Shown here: positions 1 through 5,863 of the stretch, in pieces
Layout: each line of letters starts with the position of its first letter
Position numbering within the stretch: position 1 is the first letter of the stretch
Assembly: GCA_016717595.1 (NCBI GenBank)
Contig: JADKFE010000115.1
Coordinates: 1 to 6,718, forward strand
Source of the DNA: Deltaproteobacteria bacterium
Lineage (GTDB): Bacteria > Myxococcota_A > UBA796 > CAJQPC01
Reading direction: 5' to 3'
Length of the DNA stretch: 6,718 nucleotides
Notes under the pieces: model-generated
The model's database searches: none
What the model was told of the DNA's origin: nothing
What the model saw: the letters and a program-made list of their open reading frames with translations, nothing else
Translations under genes and position numbers: made by a program

Positions 1-6
1 GAAACC

Positions 7-306
7 ATGAATCGAGACGACTACGAAAACAGTCTCATACTTTCCCTGGTACAAGCTCTGGTTGGAGCCGTATCCCCAAACTTCCGGCGGGTGTCTCTGT
101 CGTTAACAGAGGACGGATTACGAATGGAGTTCGTGCTCAAAGAGGAGTCGGTGGAGGACCGTGAAGAGATCGCCGACATCTATATCGAGTTCGAGGCTCT
201 CATGGATGGCCCAACCCCTGCGGACATCGATGTGCTGGTCACCACCGAGGAGCTTGAGAAGATCCCCATCAATGGACGTGTGGTCTTCGGGCGCAAAGAG
301 CCGTAG
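7..306 (+). CDS. Small acidic hypothetical protein, possibly immunity-like
   Basis: This 99-residue protein has no signal peptide or membrane segment, so it is probably cytoplasmic. It begins with a hydrophobic helix-like stretch (LSLVQALVGA, residues 13-22), followed by SPNFRRVSL (23-31), a strand-like segment and then a very acidic part (EESVEDREEIADIY, 46-59). It ends in a basic tail, FGRKEP. From memory, the layout 'helix, SPNFR-V-L, acidic helix EFEAL' resembles a family of about 100-residue uncharacterised proteins found in many bacteria, some near polymorphic toxins; I could not verify this, so an immunity role is only a guess. ATG at 7 is chosen because the sequence from there reads as a complete domain, but only six bases precede it and the frame is open to the window edge, so an upstream start cannot be excluded. 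GC is about 54% by hand count, well below the genes to the right, which fits acquired DNA. Confidence 0.75.
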   Translation: MNRDDYENSLILSLVQALVGAVSPNFRRVSLSLTEDGLRMEFVLKEESVEDREEIADIYIEFEALMDGPTPADIDVLVTTEELEKIPINGRVVFGRKEP

Positions 307-832
307 TCGGCTGCCCCGCCCACCCCAGCCGCCCCACCCCGACGAGACCTCGCGCGGGCGCCGGGATCTACGCGGGTTCCACCTTCACGCTCCCGCTTTC
401 AGCGCGTCCTCTCCCCCTTCGCATGAGCGCTGGACGTGATCGACCCCCGCGGAAACCGCCTACAATCGAGCACAACCGATCTTCTCGGCCACGCCCTCTT
501 CACAGGCGCCGCCGACGAGGGCTATCCTTCAAGCTCACAAACAGAGGAGAGACGCACATCCTGCCTGAGCCGCGATCCCCTCGCCCACGCTTCGGACGCT
601 CCGGCGGCCACCGCCTCCGTCCGCTCCACGACGCCGAGGGTCGCACCGCTCGTCACGACGAACGGGGTCGCCTGCTCGGGCCAACCCACAGAAGGGGCCA
701 CAGCCGGACAACCGATCACCTCGACCCCCATCCTCATCGCCGAGATCCGGTGACTGGCCAGCCGCTGAAAGGCCCGAACACCAGGGGTCGCGTGTGGCCT
801 GGCGGGTCCGTTTAAAGCGACTGAGGAGGATC
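307..832. other. 526-base stretch without a convincing gene
   Basis: No RNA gene, clear terminator or good promoter was found here. Two overlapping frames look partly protein-like. One is on the + strand from GTG 436 to 753 (105 residues, rich in Ser, Thr, Pro and Ala). The other is on the - strand from 737 to 522 (71 residues, rich in Val, Ala, Gly and Glu) and stays open upstream of its first ATG. The two frames share the same third codon positions, so high G+C at that position cannot tell them apart. Neither has a Shine-Dalgarno sequence and neither resembles a family I know. The stretch may be a decayed gene remnant or plain GC-rich spacer that also holds the promoter for the gene at 833. 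Confidence 0.5.
824..829 (+). promoter_or_regulatory. Ribosome binding site that fixes the start at 833
   Basis: A perfect AGGAGG lies three bases before ATG 833. The spacing is tight but usable. It argues against the in-frame GTG at 794, which has no such site and would add a basic, unlikely N-terminus. Confidence 0.65.
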
Positions 833-1369
833 ATGTACCCTGTATCGGCGATTCTGTTCTCGGTCGTGGACACTGGCGCCTGGTCTCTGGATCAGCTTCG
901 GACATGGGCCGATAGGCTCATCGAGGAGCGGCCTCACCCGGCCCTCTGGCTGCTGGACCTGAGCACCAGCAGGTCGCTCCAAGAGGCGAGCTCGGCCATC
1001 TCACGAGGCTTGAAGGATGCACAGATCATGCTTCCAGACGACATGGGAGACCTTCTGGTGGGTTTTTTTGCCCTTCGGTTTCAGCGCGGGCAGCTTGACG
1101 CACGGCAATTTGCCGCTGCCGTAGGAGACGTCCTCGACGCCTATGGAAGCAGCCGACTGAATGTCGAGCAGTGGAATCTGCTCACGTCCCACGGCGAGGA
1201 GGTCACCGGCGCGTTGAGGGCGGTCACAGACGAGCTCGCTCGTGCGGCGGCCGCGTCCGAAGACCGGCTGCGTCAGTTGGACTCGCTCGCGACTGGCTTG
1301 GCCCGCTGGGATGGGTCTGAAGGTGCCGAGCTTAGGGTGTTCCGTCTCACGACGCCCCCGCGATGGTAG
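833..1369 (+). CDS. Hypothetical protein, helical, possibly immunity-like
   Basis: This 178-residue protein is not recognised with confidence. It has no signal peptide or membrane helix. The first half (MYPVSAILFSVVDTGAWSLD, then WADRLIEERP and ALWLLDLSTS at 37-46) and the middle (DLLVGFFALRFQRGQLD, 73-89, then DVLDAYGSS, 99-107) read as a compact, mostly helical domain. The alternation of 'WLLDLS' and 'LRFQRGQL..(R)F' resembles small immunity-type proteins, but that is an impression and not an identification. Residues 123-158 form an Ala/Glu/Arg-rich helix, possibly a coiled coil. The start is set by AGGAGG at 824. The gene ends inside the last codons of the convergent pilus ATPase gene, overlapping it by 23 bases, so no room is left for a terminator between them. 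GC is near 60%, lower than the genes to the right. It contains a T7 run (1063-1069), unusual in such DNA. Confidence 0.75.
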   Translation: MYPVSAILFSVVDTGAWSLDQLRTWADRLIEERPHPALWLLDLSTSRSLQEASSAISRGLKDAQIMLPDDMGDLLVGFFALRFQRGQLDARQFAAAVGDVLDAYGSSRLNVEQWNLLTSHGEEVTGALRAVTDELARAAAASEDRLRQLDSLATGLARWDGSEGAELRVFRLTTPPRW

Positions 1370-3725
1370 GGGGAGGGGACTCGCCAAAGGGCAACCGGCC
1401 CCGAGCCGCCACAGGGCTTGGTGTCGCGCGCGCCCAATCGACGCGCCCCCCTAAGCCCCTCCGCCACCCCCCTTCCAAAACCCCGGCCGCTTGCCGTCCC
1501 CCGGCGCCGCCGGCCGCCGCCGCCGCCGCCCCCGCCTCCTCCATCCCCTTGAGCAACACCGGGCTCGAGATGTACCGCAAGGCGTCCTCATAATGAATGA
1601 GCCCGTCCTGCAAGAGCTTCACGAGGCAGGCGTCCATGGTCTGCATCCCGTCGCCTTTGCCGCCCTGCATCACCGAGACGGCCTGGTGCATCTTGTTGTC
1701 GCGAATAAGGTTTCTCAGCGCCGTCGTCGCCACCATCAGCTCAAACGCGGGCACACGCCCCACGCCGTCCCGCCGGGGCAACAACCGCTGTGAGATGACC
1801 GCCAACAGGGCGCTTGACAACATCGAGCGCGCCTGAGCCTGCTGATGCGCGGGGAACACGTCGATGATGCGGTCAATCGTCTGGATGGCGTCGTTTGAGT
1901 GCAATGTGGCCAGCACGAGGTGCCCCGTCTCGGCGGCGGTCAAGGCGGCGCTCACCGTCTCCAAGTCACGCATCTCGCCGACGAGGATCACGTCGGGGTC
2001 TTGGCGCAGGATGTACTTGAGCGCCCCGGCAAACGACATCGTGTCCGCGCCCACCTCACGCTGATCGACCGTGGCCACAACCCCGGTGTGAACGTACTCG
2101 ATGGGGTCCTCAATGGTGATGATGCGGCAGGCGCGGCTGCGGTTGATGCGGTCCACGAGGCAGGCCAGGGTGGTCGTCTTGCCGCTGCCCGTGGGGCCGA
2201 CCACCAACAAGAGCCCATGGGGCCGCTCGGAGAGGCGCAGGATGGCGTCGGGCAGGGCGAGCTGGCTGGCGTCGGGGGGCTTGGAGGGGATGGCGCGCAG
2301 GGCGGCGGTCATCTCACCTTTCTGGAAGTAGGCGTTCACCCGGAATCGCCGCCCGTCCTCGATCTGTAGGCCGAAGTCCAGCTCACGCTCGAGCTCATAG
2401 GCCGAGCGCTGGCGCACGCTGAGGATCGAGTAGAGGAGCGTGCGCATGTCGGCGGCGGTGAGCGGCGGCAGGTCCAGGGGTTTGAGCGAGCCCGTGAGGC
2501 GCAGGATCGGCGGGCGGCCCACGGCGAGGTGCAGGTCGCTCGCCCCACGCTCAATCGCCGTGTTGAGCAGCACCTTCATGTCGAGGCCCTTCTGGGCGGC
2601 GCCGAGGTCGCGGCTCACGAGGCCCTCCACGCCGGTCCTCATGCCTTTGGCGGCCAGGGCGAACTCTTCAGGGTTCGTGGCGTAGGCCAGCGCGATGTCG
2701 TAGCTCACGAGGCCCCGGCGGTAGAGGTCGAGCAGCGTGCGGGTGAAGGTGGTGATGTCGGGGTCGGTGGAGCCGCGCATCAGGTCGAGGAGCTCCTCCA
2801 CACGCTGCTCTCGGATGAGCCGGGCGGCGGGGGGCGTCACCGTGAGCAGCTCCACGGCGACGACGCGGCCTTTGCCGTCGGGGGTGGGCAAAAGCCGCTG
2901 GGCGACGACACCTTTGAGGCTCATGGAGAGGTCCATGGCCACCTGGGCGCGCTGGTGCTCGGGGAAGAACGAGAGCACACGCTGCAAGGTCTGGGAGGCG
3001 TCCATGGTGTGTAACGACGCCAAGATCAGGTGCCCGGTGAGCGCGGCCTGCATGGCCACGGCGACGCTCTCGGCGTCTCGCAGCTCGCCGAGCACGATCA
3101 CATCAGGGCTCTGGCGCAGCACCTCCTTGAGCGCCGTGAAGAACGACGGCGTGTCGCCGCCCACCTCCCGCTGGGTGAGGCGGCTCTTGCGGTCGCGGTG
3201 CACAAACTCGATGGGGTCCTCAATCGTGACGATGTGCGCGGCCCGGGTCTTGTTGATGCGGTGCACCATGGCCGCCAAGGTGGTGCTCTTGCCGCTGCCC
3301 GTGGCGCCGACGACGAGCACCATGCCGCGCTCTAGCTCCGCCAACCGCCCCAAACCTTCGTGTAGGCCCAGCTCGCCGAGCTCTAGCTCTCCTGAAGGCA
3401 AGGCCCGCGCCACCAGGCCCAAGCGCCCTTGCAGCCGGTGCAGGTTGATGCGGTAGCGGCGGTCCTCGCCGTTGGCGGCGGCGAGGCTCATGCCGAAGTC
3501 GAGATCCCCGGTCTCCTCAAAACGCCGCCGCTGGCCCGTGGTGAGGGTCTTCTCCAAGAGCGGCGCGAAGTCCGCCGCCGTCGTGGGCGGAAGCTCGGCG
3601 GGCTTCACCCGGCCGTGGATCCGGAACGCGGGCTTCTTGCCCTCGGCGACGAAGACGTCCGAGGCGCCCAGGCGCTCGGCGTTCGACAACAGGCGCTCGA
3701 TCAGGCCGGGCTTGGGCTCATCCAC
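1347..3725 (-). CDS. Tandem PilT-family ATPase (PilU-like half fused to PilT half)
   Basis: This is a cytoplasmic hexameric-type ATPase that would power type IVa pilus retraction and twitching. Its 792 residues are about twice the usual 340-380. Half 1 (about 1-380) has an N-terminal PAS-like region (ASDVFVAEGKKP), Walker A GATGSGKS (140-147), Asp box IEDPIE (168-173), Walker B with GELRD (213-217) and His box GHLILASLHT (231-240). Half 2 (about 383-730) has ASDLHLAVGRPP, Walker A GPTGSGKT (510-517), IEDPIE (538-543), GEMRD (583-587) and GHLVLATLHS (601-610). The AIRNLIRE retraction motif of PilT is near-canonical in half 2 (ALRNLIRD, 669-676) but altered in half 1 (PAARLIRE, 299-306), so half 1 looks PilU-like. 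Start GTG 3725 follows AAGGAG by five bases. After about residue 730 comes an Ala/Gly-rich and then Arg/Pro-rich tail of about 60 residues, not typical of the family, that overlaps the convergent gene. No pil gene neighbours it, as is common for these ATPases. Ascribing retraction to it is family knowledge; the division of labour between halves is inference. Confidence 0.95.
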   Translation of the reverse strand: MDEPKPGLIERLLSNAERLGASDVFVAEGKKPAFRIHGRVKPAELPPTTAADFAPLLEKTLTTGQRRRFEETGDLDFGMSLAAANGEDRRYRINLHRLQGRLGLVARALPSGELELGELGLHEGLGRLAELERGMVLVVGATGSGKSTTLAAMVHRINKTRAAHIVTIEDPIEFVHRDRKSRLTQREVGGDTPSFFTALKEVLRQSPDVIVLGELRDAESVAVAMQAALTGHLILASLHTMDASQTLQRVLSFFPEHQRAQVAMDLSMSLKGVVAQRLLPTPDGKGRVVAVELLTVTPPAARLIREQRVEELLDLMRGSTDPDITTFTRTLLDLYRRGLVSYDIALAYATNPEEFALAAKGMRTGVEGLVSRDLGAAQKGLDMKVLLNTAIERGASDLHLAVGRPPILRLTGSLKPLDLPPLTAADMRTLLYSILSVRQRSAYELERELDFGLQIEDGRRFRVNAYFQKGEMTAALRAIPSKPPDASQLALPDAILRLSERPHGLLLVVGPTGSGKTTTLACLVDRINRSRACRIITIEDPIEYVHTGVVATVDQREVGADTMSFAGALKYILRQDPDVILVGEMRDLETVSAALTAAETGHLVLATLHSNDAIQTIDRIIDVFPAHQQAQARSMLSSALLAVISQRLLPRRDGVGRVPAFELMVATTALRNLIRDNKMHQAVSVMQGGKGDGMQTMDACLVKLLQDGLIHYEDALRYISSPVLLKGMEEAGAAAAAAGGAGGRQAAGVLEGGWRRGLGGRVDWARATPSPVAARGRLPFGESPPPTIAGAS
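1513..1530. repeat. (GCC)6 triplet repeat
   Basis: Six perfect GCC units lie in the 3' part of the pilus ATPase gene, where on the - strand they encode part of the Ala run before the unusual C-terminal tail. Such a tract can gain or lose whole codons by slippage without breaking the frame, so the length of the tail linker may vary between strains. Confidence 0.8.
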
Positions 3726-3782
3726 GGGGGCTCCTTCTTGGGAGAGCCCGGAGTGTACCTCTGCGGGGATAGACTAGGCGCC
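3726..3782. promoter_or_regulatory. 57-base divergent intergenic region
   Basis: This gap separates the leftward tandem PilT gene from the rightward TIM-barrel/A/B genes. It must hold, or lie close to, the promoters for both unless they sit inside the coding regions. I see no pair of -35 and -10 boxes at proper spacing on either strand. TAGACT (3770-3775) and, on the other strand, TACACT (3752-3757) are weak -10 candidates without matching -35 boxes. Confidence 0.35.
3731..3736 (-). promoter_or_regulatory. Ribosome binding site of the tandem PilT gene
   Basis: AAGGAG on the - strand sits five bases before GTG 3725, the ideal spacing. It settles the GTG start of the fused ATPase. Confidence 0.8.
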
Positions 3783-4460
3783 ATGCTCCTGCTCGCCACG
3801 TCTTGCCTTCAAGGAGAGCCCCTGGCGCGGGCCTGCCTGACGCTCTTGGCGCTGGGCGGTGACGGCCTGCAGCTTTGTCCCGGCAACCTGCCGTCTCCCG
3901 GGCTTGAGGCGCTGTTGAGCCGGGTGCAGACGACCTTACGCCTTCACCACGGCTTCACCTGGGACGCGCGGGTGGCCCCGGTCTGGGAGGTGGACGGGGC
4001 GCCGCTGTTGCCCATGGCCGGGCGCTCGGTGCATCCGCCGCAGACGATGCCCCCTGGGGGGCTGGAGGCCTGGTTAGCGCGCGCCGCTCGGGAAGGCTGG
4101 GTGGTGGAGCTGATGCCGCCGGGCTGGATCCTGAGCGACGAGGGCTCGATCGACGCGGCCATGGCCGCCGGGCTGCGCCTCGCCGTAGACGTGAGCCACC
4201 TGCACATCCTCCGGGCGTCAGGGCGGCTCAGCGAGGCCGGGGAGCGGCGGGTGATGGACTACGCGCACATCGCGGAGCTGCACGTCTCGGACAACGACGG
4301 CCGCCTGGACCTGCACCGGCCGACGAGCCGGGAGAGCTATGGTGTGGGCTGGGCCCGGGAGCGAACAGACGATGAGACGCCGATGATTTTGGAGAGTTAT
4401 CTGCACACCCTCAACGATGACGCCCGAAAAACCCTCCTGGAGCGCCTACAAACCCCATGA
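3783..4460 (+). CDS. TIM-barrel protein, sugar phosphate isomerase/epimerase-like
   Basis: This 225-residue protein resembles the xylose isomerase-like TIM-barrel (AP endonuclease 2) superfamily. A first strand MLLLATSCLQ leads to DGLQLCPGNLPSP (27-39), then RLHHGFTW (53-60), VVELMPPG (107-114), LAVDVSHLHI (133-142), IAELHVSDNDGRLDLHRP (163-180) and a last strand MILESYLH (201-208). Glu109, Asp136, His139, His167, Asp170 and Glu204 sit at strand ends where this superfamily binds divalent metal, so metal-dependent catalysis is plausible; the substrate cannot be read. It is shorter than the usual 250-290. ATG 3783 is preferred because it begins the first barrel strand; the upstream AGGCG is a weak ribosome site, and a GTG at 3753 in frame is the alternative. 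Its TGA overlaps the ATG of the next gene (ATGA, 4457-4460), so the two are probably translated together. Some TIM-barrel enzymes of other families (MNIO/DUF692) work with a partner gene in peptide modification; this one lacks features that would place it there. Confidence 0.8.
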   Translation: MLLLATSCLQGEPLARACLTLLALGGDGLQLCPGNLPSPGLEALLSRVQTTLRLHHGFTWDARVAPVWEVDGAPLLPMAGRSVHPPQTMPPGGLEAWLARAAREGWVVELMPPGWILSDEGSIDAAMAAGLRLAVDVSHLHILRASGRLSEAGERRVMDYAHIAELHVSDNDGRLDLHRPTSRESYGVGWARERTDDETPMILESYLHTLNDDARKTLLERLQTP

Positions 4461-5143
4461 ACCTCCACGGATCCACCGCCGCCGAGCTTCGCGAGCACTA
4501 CCTCCGCTGGCGTTTTGTCCCCCTCGCCGCCGAGCTCCTGCGTCGAGACGGCGTCGGCAGCGTCACCCTCGCGTTCGCCTGGTTCTGGGACGACACCCTC
4601 CACTACGAGGTGCATGAAGCCTTCTTTGCCTCCGCTGGCCCCACGCTGGGCTTGCCTCTGGAGGAGGCCGACGGGGCGCTGCTCTGTGACGCTTATCGCA
4701 CGATCAGCGGCATCCCCTACGACCCCATTACCCGCCTCAAGGACGATCTCATCGACGCCTTCGCCCCGTTCTGTAAGTACCCTGACGACTATGAGATGAG
4801 CATGGCGGAGGCGTACCCGCCCTACGCCGTCGCCTGATTGAACGACGGCCAGCTCCAGGTAGAGATCGTCGGGAAGCTCCAGCACCCCTACCTTGAGGCT
4901 ATTCCTCTGACGACCCCAGGGGATCCCCCCGTCGGTCACGCCGAGCGTGCACTAGACGGCGAGGCAATCTCCGACGCCGAGCGGCTCCTGGCGACCCAAG
5001 GAGACACCCAGCTCATCCACGCGATCGAGGTGGCGTCCATCCTCCTGCGCAGCGTCACCGCCCACCTCAACCAAACAGTCAACGACCTCAAGACCGACCA
5101 GCGTATCCTGAGGTGGCTTCAAACGCTTGGTGATCCCGGATGA
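4457..5143 (+). pseudogene. Gene A1: hypothetical protein interrupted by an in-frame TGA
   Basis: Read through its internal stop, this gene has the same 228-codon length as its paralogue A2 (5860-6546) and aligns to it without gaps. The TGA at 4835-4837 stands at codon 127, exactly where A2 has TGG (Trp), between PYAVA and LNDGQLQV. One G-to-A change explains it. The frame stays open to the true stop at 5143. By hand count residues 1-46 match A2 at 43 positions, 47-126 at 37 of 80, and 128-228 at 51 of 101. No family is recognised and there is no signal peptide or membrane helix; the N-terminus (LREHYLRWRFVPLAAELLRR) looks helical. Translation probably couples to the TIM-barrel gene through ATGA, and the next gene starts with ATGA at 5140. 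The stop would leave a 126-residue product and reduce coupling to B1. Alternatives are a sequencing error, readthrough, or restart at the TTG just after the stop. Selenocysteine is unlikely because the paralogue has Trp there. Confidence 0.85.
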
Positions 5144-5791
5144 CCCCCCTTCGCGCCATCGGCCGCTCTCCCCGAGACCTACGCGAGATGCTCACCGACT
5201 GGTGGCTGATTCCTCTCGCCGGGGCGCTCTTGGAGGCCGCCCCCGACGTCAAACACCTCACCCTAGTCATGCGTTCGTTGCCCGGCGACCGTGTGGCGTC
5301 GCGGCTTTTGCCCGGCGACCCTTCGCGTGAGCCCACCCCCGCCTGGGCCAAGCTCGTTGGGCGCATCCACCAGCGCCTCTTCTGCGCCCCAGCGACCGCC
5401 TTGGACGCCGATGAGGGCGCCGCCCGCGCCTATGGCGCCTTCTGCAGCGACGATCCCAAGGAGTGGACCGCCAGTTCGCAGCTCATCCGCGAGCCCCGCC
5501 AACCTGTGAAGCTGGGCGAGCGTCCGTTTATTGTTGAGCTCGTGGACCTTAGGCAACCGCCGTCGCCCAGACGCCGAGGCCCCCGCCGAGCGCGCCCGCG
5601 CCGCCCGCCTCGCCGCCTCCGTCGTTGACCCCGACGTGGCTCCATTGCTCAGCGGTCTGGAGGCCTTGGACCGCCGTGACGAGATCTTCCGACTGTGTAC
5701 CACGCTCTACCGTCTGCGGACGAGCCACACGCCGGCCAATGAGATCCACGACGCCGTGCGAGCGTTAGAGGCGGCGTTAAAGTCCCGGTGA
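5140..5791 (+). pseudogene. Gene B1: hypothetical protein with a +1 frameshift
   Basis: The first frame runs from ATG 5140 and is protein-like up to about FIVELVDL (137 codons to 5550). It then turns into an Arg/Pro-rich wrong-frame tail ending at TGA 5628. The +1 frame takes over with GNRRRPDAEAPAERARAARL, continues through LLSGLEALDRRDEIFRLCTT and LEAALKSR, and stops at 5791. Joined, they give about 216 residues, close to gene A in size. The shift must lie between 5510 (just after a stop in the second frame) and about 5575. The first 58 residues match B2 at 46 positions. The N-terminus (LREMLTDWWLIPLAGALLE) resembles that of gene A. The family is not recognised, and there are no membrane segments. 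It starts inside the A1 stop (ATGA). A single-base insertion with loss of function is the simplest reading; programmed frameshifting is possible. If unshifted, the product is a 162-residue protein with a basic tail. Confidence 0.8.
5548..5554 (+). other. CTTAGGC heptamer at the B1 frame change
   Basis: In the B1 frame the codons read CTT AGG C. Slipping one base forward gives TTA GGC, which enters the open second frame. The seven bases are the same as the +1 frameshift heptamer of the yeast Ty1 element, and CTT is also the slipping codon of bacterial prfB. This may be chance at a site broken by a one-base insertion. Confidence 0.35.
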
Positions 5792-5812
5792 GACCACACC
5801 GCCCCATCACGA

Positions 5813-5863
5813 CTGGCCGATGATCCCCACCAAACCCTCCTGGAGCGCCTACAAACCCCATGA
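5813..5863 (+). pseudogene. Relic 3' end of the TIM-barrel gene before A2
   Basis: Sixteen codons and a TGA before and overlapping the A2 start match the end of the TIM-barrel protein at 12 of 16 residues (LADDPHQTLLERLQTP against LNDDARKTLLERLQTP). The ATGA overlap with A2 is also kept. No further barrel sequence lies upstream; the B1 stop is at 5791. This is the footprint of a tandem duplication whose left end lay inside the TIM-barrel gene. The same frame joins the shifted B1 frame, so readthrough of 5791 would reach the A2 start. Confidence 0.85.

Larger units (their letters stand above)
4429..5831 (+). repeat. Tandem repeat unit 1 (period 1403 bases)
   Basis: This unit runs from the 3' end of the TIM-barrel gene through gene A1, gene B1 and the spacer to the start of unit 2. 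The shared points fall exactly 1403 bases apart: the AAACCCTCCTGG start (4429 and 5832), the A start codons (4457 and 5860), the A stops and the B start codons (5140 and 6543). The first 151 bases differ from unit 2 at one position only; identity drops sharply after about 4594. Confidence 0.9.

Noticed and set aside
400..432. Possible hairpin CAGCGC/GCGCTG after the first gene
   Set aside because: The six-base stem has a 21-base loop and no T run, too weak for a terminator.
1063..1069. T7 run inside the gene at 833-1369 as a phase-variation tract
   Set aside because: Seven T's are short for phase variation and encode ordinary Phe-Phe within an intact frame.
2100..3230. A 16-base exact repeat (CGATGGGGTCCTCAAT) near 2099 and 3209
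   Set aside because: It encodes the conserved IEDPIE Asp box in each PilT half and reflects homology of the two domains, not a mobile or regulatory repeat.
3738..3775. TTGGGA and TAGACT as a promoter for the TIM-barrel gene
   Set aside because: The spacing of 26 bases is far from the usual 16-18 and both boxes match only four of six positions.
3429..3782. A 5' extension of the TIM-barrel gene back to 3429
   Set aside because: It runs antisense through the start of the tandem PilT gene and adds sequence unlike any barrel. ATG 3783 begins the first strand.
4417..4617. A frame of 66 codons that recurs almost unchanged at 5820-6020, as if a conserved small gene
   Set aside because: It is an alternative frame over the near-identical 5' ends of A1 and A2. 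It is Arg/Pro-rich and is preserved only because the DNA is.
4835..4837. TGA read as selenocysteine, or as Trp in a variant genetic code
   Set aside because: The paralogue has Trp and not Cys at this position, and TGA ends neighbouring genes, so neither recoding scheme fits.
5278..5320. Direct repeat TTGCCCGGCGACC, 30 bases apart, in B1
   Set aside because: It encodes a repeated Leu-Pro-Gly-Asp within the protein. Only two copies are seen and the first is shared with B2, so it looks like coding sequence and not an element.
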